Shown: positions 33,782-42,429 of the stretch, one piece after another
Numbering within the stretch: position 1 is the first letter of the stretch
How the letters are laid out: the number at the start of each line of letters is the position of its first letter
Assembly: GCF_902771435.1 (NCBI RefSeq)
Contig: NZ_CACXXB010000003.1
Span: 58,734-122,733 of the forward strand
DNA from: an uncultured Methanobrevibacter sp.
GTDB lineage: Archaea; Methanobacteriota; Methanobacteria; Methanobacteriales; Methanobacteriaceae
DNA length: 64,000 nucleotides
Direction of reading: 5' to 3'
Notes under the pieces: model-generated
Databases searched by the model: none
What the model saw: only the letters and a program-made list of their open reading frames with translations
What the model was told of the DNA's origin: nothing
Translations under genes and position numbers: made by a program

Positions 33782-34508
33782 ACTCAAGCAAATAATCCAT
33801 GCAGGTTCTGTCAAGTATTTTTAAAATTGAGATATTTTGTGGGGTGGTTGCGGAACGTTCTTCTACGAGATTTCTCAATGACCTGTTTTTCATGTGTGCA
33901 TGGATTTCCTTTATGACAAACTCCATATTCTCAATATTTTTTTGTTCTAGTTCTTCCTGAGTGATGTTTTCATAAATAGGATAGGTATTCAAATCATATG
34001 ATTTTGTTGGAGTTTGCAGGACATTTAAATGACTGTAATAATTTGCAGAATCCACTAAAAATCCGTCAATGCCCATATATGTTAATATTGGCATGAATGA
34101 AAGCTCTGCAAATGAAAAAATAAAATAGCTTGTTTTTTTAGCTTCTTTTTTAAGGGAAATTACAAGTTCGACAAGGTCTTTCGGATTGGTGAGAAGAGCA
34201 TCACCGTTGGCTATGATGAATCCGTTATATCCGATTTCCTCTAACTGTTTTAAACATTCTACTCTTAAATCAGTATATTTGGACCCTTGGATTACTGCAA
34301 TGTCACATTCATTGACATTTTCCTGGGCAAGTCTTAAAGTCTCCTTAACGTTAAATTCAGCAATTTCACGGTCAATGTTATATGCAGACCCTTCATTTGG
34401 AGCAATTTTCAAATCTTTTTTATAAAATATTTTTGGTGTTAGCTCGCCGTCAATTTTTCCTACTCTTCCAGGTCCGTCATGTGATCTGATTTCGAATTTT
34501 TTTATCAT
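33765..34508 (-). CDS. tRNA-ribosyltransferase-like (TGT/ArcS-related) protein, short form
   Basis: The N-terminus KKFEIRSHDGPGRVGKIDGELTPKIFY resembles the start of archaeosine tRNA-guanine transglycosylase/ArcS proteins, and LKQLEEIGYNGFIIANGDALL and YMGIDGFLVDSANYY could be TIM-barrel strands. At 247 residues it is about half the usual length, and I see no PUA domain and no zinc-ligand Cys cluster, so catalytic activity is doubtful. The ATG at 34508 follows AGGATGA; an upstream ATG at 34517 lacks a site. Family placement is tentative. Confidence 0.5.
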   Translation of the reverse strand: MIKKFEIRSHDGPGRVGKIDGELTPKIFYKKDLKIAPNEGSAYNIDREIAEFNVKETLRLAQENVNECDIAVIQGSKYTDLRVECLKQLEEIGYNGFIIANGDALLTNPKDLVELVISLKKEAKKTSYFIFSFAELSFMPILTYMGIDGFLVDSANYYSHLNVLQTPTKSYDLNTYPIYENITQEELEQKNIENMEFVIKEIHAHMKNRSLRNLVEERSATTPQNISILKILDRTCMDYLLEFTQLF

Positions 34509-34576
34509 TTGATTCATCCTATTTTTTGTTGGTATAATATTTGAAGTTAATATTTTATTAAAATTGTTATAATGAC

Positions 34577-34628
34577 TGTAACCTTTTTGATTACACTGAC
34601 TAAAATTTTAGTAACCTTTATATATTAA
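34577..34628 (+). promoter_or_regulatory. hdrCB promoter with palindrome and repeated GTAACCTTT
   Basis: TATA box TTTATATATT at 34617-34626. A perfect 14-bp palindrome ACTAAAATTTTAGT (34599-34612) ends just before the BRE position. A dyad TGTAA-N9-TTACA lies at 34577-34595, and GTAACCTTT occurs at 34578-34586 and 34611-34619, 33 bp (three helix turns) apart. A regulator probably binds here. Confidence 0.5.
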
Positions 34629-34693
34629 CTTTTAAAGAATATTAGTATGGATTTGAGGAAATAGTTCCAATGATTATCCGAGGTGTGTTTTCA

Positions 34694-35713
34694 ATGACTA
34701 TTATAAATCGATTAAAATCTCTATTTACTGGAGAAACAGATAAAGAAGAGAAAGACATCAGTAATGATGTATCAAACACATCTGATGATGTCCAAGTTAC
34801 ATCTTCACAAATTGTAAATGATGATGTCGTCTCTGGTACTAAAACTACTGTTCCTAGAGACCCAGTAGTTAAGAAAGAACCAGAAGCAGACAAAAAAGAT
34901 TTAACTTTTAAAAGTGACATCGAAACTTTAGAAGAAGCTGTCAATCCTGAAAAAATTGTGGAAAAAGTTAAGGAAATTACTGTAAGTGTTGAAGAAACTT
35001 TAGAAGGAGCCAAAGAACTCCGTGTTGAAGTTGAAAAGAGCACTAAAGTAATTGAAGAAACTCCTGTTGAGGAGGAAGCAGCTGAAGAAACTTCTGAAGA
35101 TAATGTCGAAGAAGTTAAAGAAGATTTAAACAAAAAAGAAACAAAGAGAGATACTATGACTTTATTGACTGATAAAGAATTATTAACTGATAGTAATCGT
35201 GATCCAGATTTCACTGCTGAATTTATTGACGCAGGTATTGAAACTGTAAAACACTGTTTCCAATGTGGTACTTGTAGTGGTAGTTGCCCATCTGGAAGAA
35301 GAACTCCGTACAAAGTAAGACAAATTGTCAGAAAATGTTTATTAGGATTAAAAGAAGAAGTTATCACTGATGATGCTTTATGGATGTGTACTACTTGTTA
35401 CACCTGCCAAGAAAGATGTCTCAGAAGTGTTAAAATCGTTGAAATTATTAAAAAAGCTCGTAACATTGCTGCTCATGCAGGATACATGGCAAAACCACAC
35501 AAAATGACTGGTGTATTTGTAATGAACACTGGACACGGTGTACCAATTAACGATACTGTTAAAGCTTTAAGAACTAAAATTGGTCTTCCAGAAATTCCAC
35601 CAACAACTCATGCTTATCCAGAAGCATTAGCTGAAGTACAAAAAATCTGTAAAATCACTGGTTTTGATGAATTAATTGGTTACGACGAAGCAACCGGTGG
35701 ATTAAAAGAATAA
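34694..35713 (+). CDS. hdrC: CoB-CoM heterodisulfide reductase subunit C with acidic N-terminal extension
   Basis: HdrC passes electrons from HdrA to HdrB during reduction of the CoM-S-S-CoB heterodisulfide. The catalytic part (from ~residue 155, TLLTDKELLTDSNRDPDF) has two [4Fe-4S] motifs, CFQCGTCSGSCP near 187 and CTTCYTCQERC near 231, and matches HdrC of ~185 residues. The ~154 residues before it are in frame, acidic and rich in Glu/Val/Thr, with a basic NRLKSLF start. The ATG at 34694 follows GAGGTG; 34670 also has GAGGA. An internal ATG at 35156 with weak GAGAG could make the short form as well. hdrB follows. Confidence 0.9.
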   Translation: MTIINRLKSLFTGETDKEEKDISNDVSNTSDDVQVTSSQIVNDDVVSGTKTTVPRDPVVKKEPEADKKDLTFKSDIETLEEAVNPEKIVEKVKEITVSVEETLEGAKELRVEVEKSTKVIEETPVEEEAAEETSEDNVEEVKEDLNKKETKRDTMTLLTDKELLTDSNRDPDFTAEFIDAGIETVKHCFQCGTCSGSCPSGRRTPYKVRQIVRKCLLGLKEEVITDDALWMCTTCYTCQERCLRSVKIVEIIKKARNIAAHAGYMAKPHKMTGVFVMNTGHGVPINDTVKALRTKIGLPEIPPTTHAYPEALAEVQKICKITGFDELIGYDEATGGLKE

Positions 35714-35734
35714 ATTTATTAGGAGAGTTATAAT

Positions 35735-36622
35735 ATGGAAATTGCATACTTCTTAGGTTGTATTATGAACAACCGTTATCCTGGTGTTGAAAAAGCTACC
35801 AGAAAATTATTTGAAGCATTAGATATTGAATTAAAAGATATGGAAGGAGCATCTTGTTGTCCAGCTCCTGGTGTATTTGGTTCTTTTGATGAACAAACCT
35901 GGGCTACCATTGCAGCTCGTAACTTAACTCTTGCTGAAGATATGGGTGCTGACATCATGACCGAATGTAACGGATGTTTCGGTTCATTATTTGAATGTAA
36001 CCACATATTGAAAGAAGATGAAGAAAAAAGAGCTGAAATTAACGCAAACTTAGCTGAAATCGGCAGAGAATACAAAGGTACTATTAATGTAAAACACTTC
36101 GCTCAAATCTTAAGAGACGATGTTGGTTTTGAAAAATTAGCTTCATTAATTGAAAAACCTTTAGACTTAAACGTTGCTGTTCACTACGGTTGCCACTTCT
36201 TAAAACCTACCAAAACTATTGGTATTGAAGATAATGCTGAAAACCCAGCTATCTTAGATGATCTTGTAGAAATCACTGGTGCTAAATCAATTGACTACAA
36301 AGACAAAATGATGTGCTGTGGTGCTGGTGGAGGTTTAAGAGCTAGAGACAAAGACGTTACTACTAGCTTCACTAAAGAAAAACTCGACCACATGACTGCT
36401 GCTGGTGTAGATGCAATTGTTAACGTATGTCCTTTCTGTCACATGCAATTTGATGTAGGTCAAGTTGAAGTAAACGAAAAATACGGAACTGACTTTGCAA
36501 TACCTGTATTCCACTTAGCTCAATTATACGGATTAGCTATGGGATTATCAGCTGAAGAATTAACCTTCGATGCTCAACAAATTGATGCAACTCCTGCAAT
36601 CAAAAAAGCATTAGGTGAATAG
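35735..36622 (+). CDS. hdrB: CoB-CoM heterodisulfide reductase subunit B
   Basis: Catalytic subunit that cleaves the heterodisulfide at two non-cubane [4Fe-4S] clusters. Both CCG domains are present: GASCCPAPGVFGSF and ECNGCFGSL in the first half; HYGCHFLKP, MMCCGAGGG and NVCPFCHMQFD in the second. 295 residues, normal. It begins 21 bases after hdrC with AGGAGAG. Codon bias is strong. hdrA is not in the window, as usual in Methanobacteriales. Two terminators follow. Confidence 0.97.
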   Translation: MEIAYFLGCIMNNRYPGVEKATRKLFEALDIELKDMEGASCCPAPGVFGSFDEQTWATIAARNLTLAEDMGADIMTECNGCFGSLFECNHILKEDEEKRAEINANLAEIGREYKGTINVKHFAQILRDDVGFEKLASLIEKPLDLNVAVHYGCHFLKPTKTIGIEDNAENPAILDDLVEITGAKSIDYKDKMMCCGAGGGLRARDKDVTTSFTKEKLDHMTAAGVDAIVNVCPFCHMQFDVGQVEVNEKYGTDFAIPVFHLAQLYGLAMGLSAEELTFDAQQIDATPAIKKALGE

Positions 36623-36631
36623 ATTCAATAA

Positions 36632-36655
36632 AAAGGATTTTTCAATCCTTTCCTT
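36632..36655 (+). terminator. First terminator after hdrB
   Basis: AAAGGATT (36632-36639), loop TTTC, AATCCTTT (36644-36651), then a T-rich tract. Confidence 0.8.
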
Positions 36656-36689
36656 TTTTATTTTTAGGCATTGAAAACACATTTTGGAT

Positions 36690-36719
36690 AGTTATCATAT
36701 TTTATGATAACTTTTTTTT
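36690..36719 (+). terminator. Second terminator after hdrB
   Basis: Perfect 10-bp stem AGTTATCATA (36690-36699), loop TTT, TATGATAACT (36703-36712), followed by seven more T. Together with the one just upstream it forms a tandem stop for the highly expressed hdrCB message. Confidence 0.85.
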
Positions 36720-36745
36720 ATCAACATTTTTTTTGTTTTATTATA

Positions 36746-36775
36746 TACGAACAGTTCGTAAGCATATTTATATAT
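36746..36775 (+). promoter_or_regulatory. Palindromic operator TACGAA-CAG-TTCGTA beside a TATA box
   Basis: A perfect palindrome at 36746-36760 lies directly before CATATTTATATATG (36762-36775), the likely TATA element of the next operon. A related half site (CAGTTCGTTA) stands at 47950-47959 just before the ferredoxin-fwdF genes. Confidence 0.5.
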
Positions 36776-36820
36776 GACGAATAAGAAAAGATATACTATT
36801 AATATATATGAGGTGTAATT

Positions 36821-37087
36821 ATGTTTGTAGCAACATTAGATGGTATTTTTAAATATTCTGACCTTCCAGAAGAATATGAGCCATATGTACAATTTAAAGC
36901 AACAATCGATAAAAGAAAACTAAAACCAAGTGATGAAATCGCAATTTTAAACATTGCCGGAACTTCAACTCATCATGTTCTATTCTTAGATTCTTATTCC
37001 AGCACCGAAGAAATTGAAAGAGAATTAAAAGATGCTGATGCAAAAATCAATCACACTACTTTAAAAATTATAGGTGGACATTTATGA
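36821..37087 (+). CDS. Conserved hypothetical protein, 88 residues
   Basis: Not a family I recognise. It starts FVATLDGIFKYSDLPEEYEPYVQF and has IAILNIAGTSTHHVLFLDSYSSTEEIERELKDADAKI, an alpha/beta pattern with a Ser/Thr-rich loop. The ATG follows TGAGGTG. It overlaps the next gene by 4 bases (ATGA), so these two and the phosphoesterase after them form a tight operon. Confidence 0.7.
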   Translation: MFVATLDGIFKYSDLPEEYEPYVQFKATIDKRKLKPSDEIAILNIAGTSTHHVLFLDSYSSTEEIERELKDADAKINHTTLKIIGGHL

Positions 37088-37620
37088 GTTTACCATCAGA
37101 ACAAAGCTGGTTAGTTCTTCATAATCTCATTTCTGATTTGACTAAAAAGGGATATGAGATGCCTAGTGGAATTAACTCTGAGATGGGTTTAATAAGGTCC
37201 TCTATCAGTTCATATAAAAGAGATCCTTCCCATCCTGATTTGATTAATGGTTTGGCTCAAGCTGAGATGTCTTTAAATAATATTCAAGGGACTGTATTAA
37301 CTATTGCAGAAGAAGAAGGGGATGAATATGTCGATCACTGGCTTGATTTATTTAAAAGAGCCATGAAAGGTGAAAAAGTATTCGAATTCTCTAAATCCCG
37401 ATCAAAATTTTTAGTAAATGCACCTCCTGGCTTAACTACAGGTATGATAAATTTAAAGGAAGCATTAGCTGAAGAAAGAGTTCAAGAAATTGCAGAATGG
37501 AATGGTCTCATTATTGAATTTGACGATGATACTAGAATTCAGTTGCATGGAGATAAACCTGACCTTCAGGCAGGTTTGAAGGAAATGGGATCTTTCTTTT
37601 TAGAACAACAAGGTGATTAG
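37084..37620 (+). CDS. Conserved archaeal protein, DUF2096-like
   Basis: A 178-residue mostly helical protein (SEQSWLVLHNLISDLTKKGYEMPSGINSEM; YVDHWLDLFKRAMKGEKVFEF) with an alpha/beta end. I associate this pattern with DUF2096 of methanogens, but from memory only. No catalytic motif. The start overlaps the upstream stop by 4 bases; the next gene starts on the base after its stop codon. Confidence 0.65.
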   Translation: MSLPSEQSWLVLHNLISDLTKKGYEMPSGINSEMGLIRSSISSYKRDPSHPDLINGLAQAEMSLNNIQGTVLTIAEEEGDEYVDHWLDLFKRAMKGEKVFEFSKSRSKFLVNAPPGLTTGMINLKEALAEERVQEIAEWNGLIIEFDDDTRIQLHGDKPDLQAGLKEMGSFFLEQQGD

Positions 37621-38310
37621 ATGACTAAAATTTTAGCAATAAGTGATGTTCACGGTGAAGAAAACGAAAATTTATATACATATTTAAAAAATAATGACAT
37701 TGACTTGGTATTGATTCTTGGAGACATTACAGATTTCGGACCTTTGGAATTTGTAGGCACTTTCATTGATAAAGTGGCTGAATGTGATGTTGATGTAATT
37801 GCTATTCCTGGAAACTGTGACCCTAAAGGTATTTGCAATGCTATTAATGAAGTTTCATTCTGTCTTCACAATAACATTATCGCTTACGGAGATGCAATAT
37901 TGTTTGGATATGGCGGATCCAATGAAACACCATTCAACACCCCTGGTGAAATCCAAGATAACAAAATCTATGGAGATGTTTATGAACTATTGGCCAATTA
38001 TGATTATGTATACAACACAGATGTTCCTAAGGTAAAAATATTGGCTACACATGCTCCACCATACAATACCGAAGCAGATAAGATGGAAAACGGAGAACAT
38101 GTAGGTAGTTCAGGAATCTTAAAATCAATTCATGAATTTGAACCTGAAATTAATGTTTGCGGACATATTCATGAAGCAAGGTCTCTCAGTAAAATTGGAA
38201 AAACTACTGATGTAGCAAATCCGGGCATGCTTAAAGATAATGGTGCTGTCTTGATTGATGTTAAAGACGGCTCAAATTATGATATAAGCATAATTTCTTT
38301 AGATGAATAG
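37621..38310 (+). CDS. Calcineurin-like metallophosphoesterase
   Basis: A 229-residue hydrolase with the five metallophosphoesterase blocks: ISDVHGE (Asp, His), LGDITD, PGNCD, ATHAPPYN and CGHIHEAR. It lacks signal or membrane parts, so it is cytosolic. Substrates of this branch range from phosphodiesters to nucleotides and cannot be set from sequence. It is the last gene of the operon from 36821; a T-rich tract follows. Confidence 0.9.
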   Translation: MTKILAISDVHGEENENLYTYLKNNDIDLVLILGDITDFGPLEFVGTFIDKVAECDVDVIAIPGNCDPKGICNAINEVSFCLHNNIIAYGDAILFGYGGSNETPFNTPGEIQDNKIYGDVYELLANYDYVYNTDVPKVKILATHAPPYNTEADKMENGEHVGSSGILKSIHEFEPEINVCGHIHEARSLSKIGKTTDVANPGMLKDNGAVLIDVKDGSNYDISIISLDE

Positions 38311-38418
38311 AATTCATCTTTACTTTTTTTTATTTTTTCTCATCTCAAAATTCAAATAACAAATTTTATTTAATATTATTTTAAAATATCTTATCATATT
38401 CAAGCCCATGGTGTTATT

Positions 38419-39351
38419 ATGATTTGGATTACAAGTGATGTTGATGGTAATGTCTATAAGGAACCATTTTCTAAAGGAATTTTGTCACGTTCGCTTGATA
38501 TCTCAGATATTGGGGCTCAAAAGGCTCATGAAATAGCTAGTGATATTGAAAAGGAGTTAATTGAAAATGGAATTACCGAAATTCCAAGTTATGAATTGGC
38601 AAATGTGATTTTAAATCACCTTGAAAATATTAATCCTGTCATAGCCAATAAATATAGAAATTGGAGATCACTCAGGACTTCCGAAAAACCTCTTATTATT
38701 CTTATTGGTGGAGCTTCAGGTGTTGGTACTTCATCCATGGCTTTTGAACTTGCAAGCAGGCTAAGATTAAAAAATCTCATAAGTACAGATATGATTCGTG
38801 AAGTAATGCGTAAAATGCTTTCCAAAGATTTAAGCCCCATTATTCACAAATCAAGTTTTGATGCACATGAAAGCATTAGAACAACATCAATCAGGATAGA
38901 CAATGTCATTGAAGGATTCATCAGTCATGTTGATGTTGTTAATGTAGGTATTGAGGCCATTATTGAGCGGTCTGTAAAAGAAGGTATCAGCATTATCATT
39001 GAAGGGGTTCATGTTGTTCCGGGTTTTATTAAGCCGGAGTTAATGGAAAACAATAATATTATCATCTTCACATTAACAGTTGATGATGAGGAATCCCACA
39101 AGCAGAGATTCTATTCAAGATGCAGACAGCCTTGGGTAAAAAGGTCACTTGAGAGATATATGGACAACTTCGATGCAATAAGAAAAACTCAAAAATTCTT
39201 AAAGCAGCAGGCAATAATTAATGATTCTCGTATTATCGACAATATGGATATTAATAAAACCATTGAGATTATGGTAAATGATATTCTTGATGAATTTGGA
39301 GGTATGGATAATGTTGAGCAACAAAAAAGTAAAAGACATAATGACCACTGA
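38419..39351 (+). CDS. 2-phosphoglycerate kinase
   Basis: Makes 2,3-bisphosphoglycerate from 2-phosphoglycerate, first step to cyclic 2,3-diphosphoglycerate, a solute and phosphate store of Methanobacteriales. Residues 1-~90 are an ATP-cone (KGILSRSLDISDIGAQKAHEIA), followed by a P-loop, IGGASGVGTSSMA, near 97. A kinase domain follows with STDMIREVMRK and IIIEGVHVVPGF. 310 residues is typical. The CBS-domain gene starts 41 bases before its end. Confidence 0.9.
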   Translation: MIWITSDVDGNVYKEPFSKGILSRSLDISDIGAQKAHEIASDIEKELIENGITEIPSYELANVILNHLENINPVIANKYRNWRSLRTSEKPLIILIGGASGVGTSSMAFELASRLRLKNLISTDMIREVMRKMLSKDLSPIIHKSSFDAHESIRTTSIRIDNVIEGFISHVDVVNVGIEAIIERSVKEGISIIIEGVHVVPGFIKPELMENNNIIIFTLTVDDEESHKQRFYSRCRQPWVKRSLERYMDNFDAIRKTQKFLKQQAIINDSRIIDNMDINKTIEIMVNDILDEFGGMDNVEQQKSKRHNDH

Positions 39352-39703
39352 TGTAATTACAACAACAGGAGATATTGATGTTGTATATGCATTCGAAAAG
39401 TTGATGGAACATAAAATTAGTTCCCTTCCTGTTTTAGAAGGGGATAAGTTGGTTGGAATTATAACTGCGACTGATGTCGGCCATAATTTAATTTTGGACA
39501 AATATGAATTGGGAACAAGTGTGAATGAAATCATGATTACATCCGTCATTACTGTTTCTCCAGAAGACAGTGTTGAAGATGCAATTAAAATCATGAAAGA
39601 GGGTGTTTCAGCTTCAGGTATTTTAAATCAACTTCCAGTAGTTGAAAATGAAAAGTTAGTAGGTATTATTTCTGATGGGGATATTATACAAGAAATTTTC
39701 TAA
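39311..39703 (+). CDS. Two-CBS-domain protein
   Basis: A 130-residue protein of two CBS motifs: KVKDIMTTDVITTTGDIDVVYAFEKLMEHKISSLPVLEG and a second from VNEIMITSVITVSPEDSVEDAI to LPVVENEKLVGIISDGDI. Such pairs bind adenine nucleotides and often sense energy state. The ATG at 39311 follows GGAGGT by 7 bases. The 41-base overlap with 2-phosphoglycerate kinase suggests joint expression, possibly nucleotide sensing linked to that kinase (inference). Confidence 0.9.
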   Translation: MLSNKKVKDIMTTDVITTTGDIDVVYAFEKLMEHKISSLPVLEGDKLVGIITATDVGHNLILDKYELGTSVNEIMITSVITVSPEDSVEDAIKIMKEGVSASGILNQLPVVENEKLVGIISDGDIIQEIF

Positions 39704-39848
39704 TTTTACTTATTAATTTTTTTAATTTTTAATTTTAGGGCTTTTTCATTGATTTACTATAATTTTATATTTTTCTTAGAATAAGAAATTGTCCAATATT
39801 TTTTTCATTCCAGTAAATGTTTTCTCTTCTAGTAACTGGTTTTTAGGT

Positions 39849-39868
39849 AACATTTATATAATATTAAA
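39849..39868 (+). promoter_or_regulatory. SRP RNA promoter
   Basis: AACATTTATATAATATTAAA with TATA box 39853-39860; a start ~26 bases after its centre falls at 39882-39883, where the RNA is predicted to begin. Confidence 0.7.
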
Positions 39869-39881
39869 TGCATATATTATT

Positions 39882-40154
39882 AGTGGCTAGACTGGAGGGT
39901 TAGGGGTCCTCTGTAAGCACACACCCCCTTTGGTGCAGTTGAAGTTCAAAAGGCGGCTTTTTGATGAAATATAAGCCTAGAAAAACAGCATAGAAACCTC
40001 GTCCTGCAGGATTGGTGGTGATGAAATTTTTACTGGAGGGTAAAAATCAGTCATCTTCGGTATAGGAACGGGTCAGGCCCGGAAGGGAGCAGCTTTACTA
40101 TTAACATTTCAATGCTTGCAGAATCCCGGGGTGGAGTTGGATTTTTAGATCACT
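39882..40154 (+). ncRNA. ffs: Signal recognition particle 7S RNA
   Basis: The strongly conserved S-domain sequence GGTCAGG (40071-40077) and GGAAGGGAGCAGC (40081-40093) identifies SRP RNA, which with SRP54 and SRP19 targets membrane and secreted proteins. The 5' end AGTGGCTAGA can pair with TTTAGATCACT at the 3' end (helix 1 of archaeal SRP RNA), and together with the promoter this sets the ends to within a few bases. A T-rich stretch follows. Confidence 0.92.
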
Positions 40155-40256
40155 TATATTTTTGAGATTAGTCCACTTTTGAACATGCCATTAATAAAAA
40201 TAATTAAGTTTATAAATAAGTTTACACATATAATTTATTATACTGTTTTTTATTAT

Positions 40257-40340
40257 GTCGGGATGGCCCAGCCTGGTACGGCGTCGGACTGCTAATCCGA
40301 TGGTCTTATGACCACCCGGGTTCGAATCCCGGTCCCGGCG
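40257..40340 (+). tRNA. tRNA-Ser (anticodon GCT)
   Basis: A complete cloverleaf of 84 bases: acceptor GTCGGGA with TCCCGGC (one U-G pair), discriminator G, anticodon stem around the loop CTGCTAA with GCT at 40291-40293, a long variable arm (GGTC-TTAT-GACC) typical of serine tRNAs, and GGTTCGAATCC in the T arm. Reads AGC/AGU. No CCA is encoded. A T5 run ends the transcript. Confidence 0.96.
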
Positions 40341-40350
40341 TTTTTAATAT

Positions 40351-41256
40351 TTACATATCTATTTCTTGGTCATGGTTGTAGTCCAATCCGATAGGGCAGG
40401 CATGAACCATTACGTATTTAACTTCAGGCATTTCTCTGATGATATTGTTCTGAACAACATGGACAATTTTATGTGATTCGTCTAATGTCATATTTCCGTC
40501 AAGTTCAATGTGCAATGTTACAGTAGCATAGGTCCCCAAATAATCGACTTTAATATTGTGGGGATTGTTTACCCTCGGTGTTTCATTTGCGATTCTTTTT
40601 ATATTTTCTATGAACTCCCTTGAAGGAACTTTTCCCATAATGTTGTTGATATTTTCTTTTCCGATTTCATAAGCGGTTTTTAAAATCAAACCTCCAATTA
40701 CAAATGCAATTATAGGGTCTAATATAGGATAACCCATATTTGATACAACAACTCCAACAAGTATTGCAACTGAAGAAAAGATGTCTGTTCTTTGATGTTT
40801 TCCATCAGCAATTATTGCCGGACTTTTAATTGATTTTCCTAAATTAATGATGTATTCACTAACGCCAAAATTGACGAGTATACCAATAAATGCCATAATT
40901 GCCGCCAGTGTTTCGGGAACGGTTATCAATGAAGGGTTCAGTAGTTTTTCAACAGCTCCCTGCATGATCTCCCATGCTACAACAACTAAGAATATCACGA
41001 TTATTATTCCGCTGATCGCTTCTGCTCTCCCATGTCCAATAGGGTGCTCTGCATCAGCAGGTTTCTGCCCAACATAAAATCCAAGATAAGCAATAATTGA
41101 AGTAATTATGTCTGATAGGGTGTGGGCACCTTCAGAAACCAATGCGTAACTTCCAGACATCAGTCCAACAGCAACATTCAAAACAGTCAATATACAATTT
41201 GCTGTTATTGCAACTATTGCCGCTTTTTTTCCACCTTTTTGGCGAAATTCATCCAT
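40351..41256 (-). CDS. Cation diffusion facilitator family transporter
   Basis: A 301-residue membrane antiporter for divalent metals (Zn, Mn, Fe or Co). Membrane helices span residues ~12-210. Metal-site motifs are EGAHTLSD in helix 2 and HQRTD in helix 5. A cytosolic domain follows (NPHNIKVDYLGTYATVTLHIELD) and the end is His/Asp rich (DYNHDQEIDM). It overlaps the aminotransferase upstream by 8 bases. The metal cannot be told from sequence. Confidence 0.9.
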   Translation of the reverse strand: MDEFRQKGGKKAAIVAITANCILTVLNVAVGLMSGSYALVSEGAHTLSDIITSIIAYLGFYVGQKPADAEHPIGHGRAEAISGIIIVIFLVVVAWEIMQGAVEKLLNPSLITVPETLAAIMAFIGILVNFGVSEYIINLGKSIKSPAIIADGKHQRTDIFSSVAILVGVVVSNMGYPILDPIIAFVIGGLILKTAYEIGKENINNIMGKVPSREFIENIKRIANETPRVNNPHNIKVDYLGTYATVTLHIELDGNMTLDESHKIVHVVQNNIIREMPEVKYVMVHACPIGLDYNHDQEIDM

Positions 41257-42367
41257 TCACAACACGCTCTTCTAAAATATCCATTGCCTTTTCGATGTTT
41301 TCATAGGAATTTGCATAGGACATACGTACATGGCCCTGTCCGTTAGCTCCAAATGCAGCACCAGGGACGGTTATTACTCCTGCCTCTGCGGCTTTTGTCA
41401 CAAAGTTTTCATCTTCTATTTTAGGGAAAACATAAAATGCCCCTTCGGCATTAACGGTTTCATAACCCATTTCATTCAAACGTGAAACAATCAGGTTTCT
41501 TCTGTTTTTAAATTCGCTGACCATTTTTTCCACTTCGTCTTGAGGACCTGTCAGTGCCTCATAGGCTCCTCTCTGTGATGTTGTACTTGCACATGCAATG
41601 TTGTACTGGTGCACTTTCAGAAGTTCCTCTGTAAATGTTTCATTGGCGGTTAGATATCCTATTCTCAGGCCTGTCATTGCATAGGTTTTTGAAAATCCAT
41701 TAAGGGTAATTACGTTATCACTATATTTTGCCGGGGAGTAATGTTTTTTGTCATAAATTATTTTTTCATAAATTTCATCGGATATAATTAAAAAATCGTT
41801 ATCCATTGACAAATCTGCAATGGCTTTAATATCCTCTTTTTCCATAACTGCTCCGGTTGGGTTAGAAGGGGAATTTAAGATAATTGCTTTTGTATTTTTT
41901 GTTATTTTTTCACTAACGTCATCGGCCTTTAATTTAAACTCATTTTCCATTTTACAATCCACAGGAACAACATCTCCTCCAGCTATTTTCACACAAGCCT
42001 CATATGATAAAAAGCCCGGATCTGGAAGAATCACTTCATCTCCCTTTTCAATAAATGCCTGAGCGCATATGAATAATGCTTCACTGGCTCCTGCAGTAAC
42101 GAGTATGTTGTCAGGATTTGTGTTTATTCCGTTTTCTTTTTTGAATTTTTTAACAATTTCTTCTCTTAACTCAATGATTCCTTTATTGGAAGTGTAATGG
42201 GTATCATTTTCATCAATTGATTCTTTCATTGCTGTTTTAATATTTTCAGGAACATTAAAATCAGGTTCTCCAATTCCCAGGTTTATTGCATCGGGATTTG
42301 TCACTTCAAACATTTTTCTTATCTGTGATAATTCAATTGATTTTATTCTACTTGCTGGATTTATCAT
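41249..42367 (-). CDS. PLP-dependent aminotransferase (aspartate-type, class I)
   Basis: A 372-residue fold type I aminotransferase. DAINLGIGEPDFNVPENI near the N-terminus, SPSNPTGAVM near 163, ISDEIYEKI near 193, and LNGFSKTYAMTGLRIGY near 220 with the PLP-binding Lys are all intact, as is VRMSYANS with the substrate-carboxylate Arg. It could be aspartate or another 2-oxo-acid aminotransferase. It is the upstream partner of the transporter. Confidence 0.92.
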   Translation of the reverse strand: MINPASRIKSIELSQIRKMFEVTNPDAINLGIGEPDFNVPENIKTAMKESIDENDTHYTSNKGIIELREEIVKKFKKENGINTNPDNILVTAGASEALFICAQAFIEKGDEVILPDPGFLSYEACVKIAGGDVVPVDCKMENEFKLKADDVSEKITKNTKAIILNSPSNPTGAVMEKEDIKAIADLSMDNDFLIISDEIYEKIIYDKKHYSPAKYSDNVITLNGFSKTYAMTGLRIGYLTANETFTEELLKVHQYNIACASTTSQRGAYEALTGPQDEVEKMVSEFKNRRNLIVSRLNEMGYETVNAEGAFYVFPKIEDENFVTKAAEAGVITVPGAAFGANGQGHVRMSYANSYENIEKAMDILEERVVNG

Positions 42368-42429
42368 AAATTTACCTCACTAATATTATTATATATTATT
42401 ATTATAGTAAAAATTATTTTTTCTAGTAA

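Noticed and set aside
34642..35367. 241-codon open frame on the minus strand opposite hdrC
   Set aside because: It mirrors the Glu/Val/Thr-rich HdrC extension (giving a Ser/Thr/Leu-rich protein), has no ribosome binding site and matches no family.
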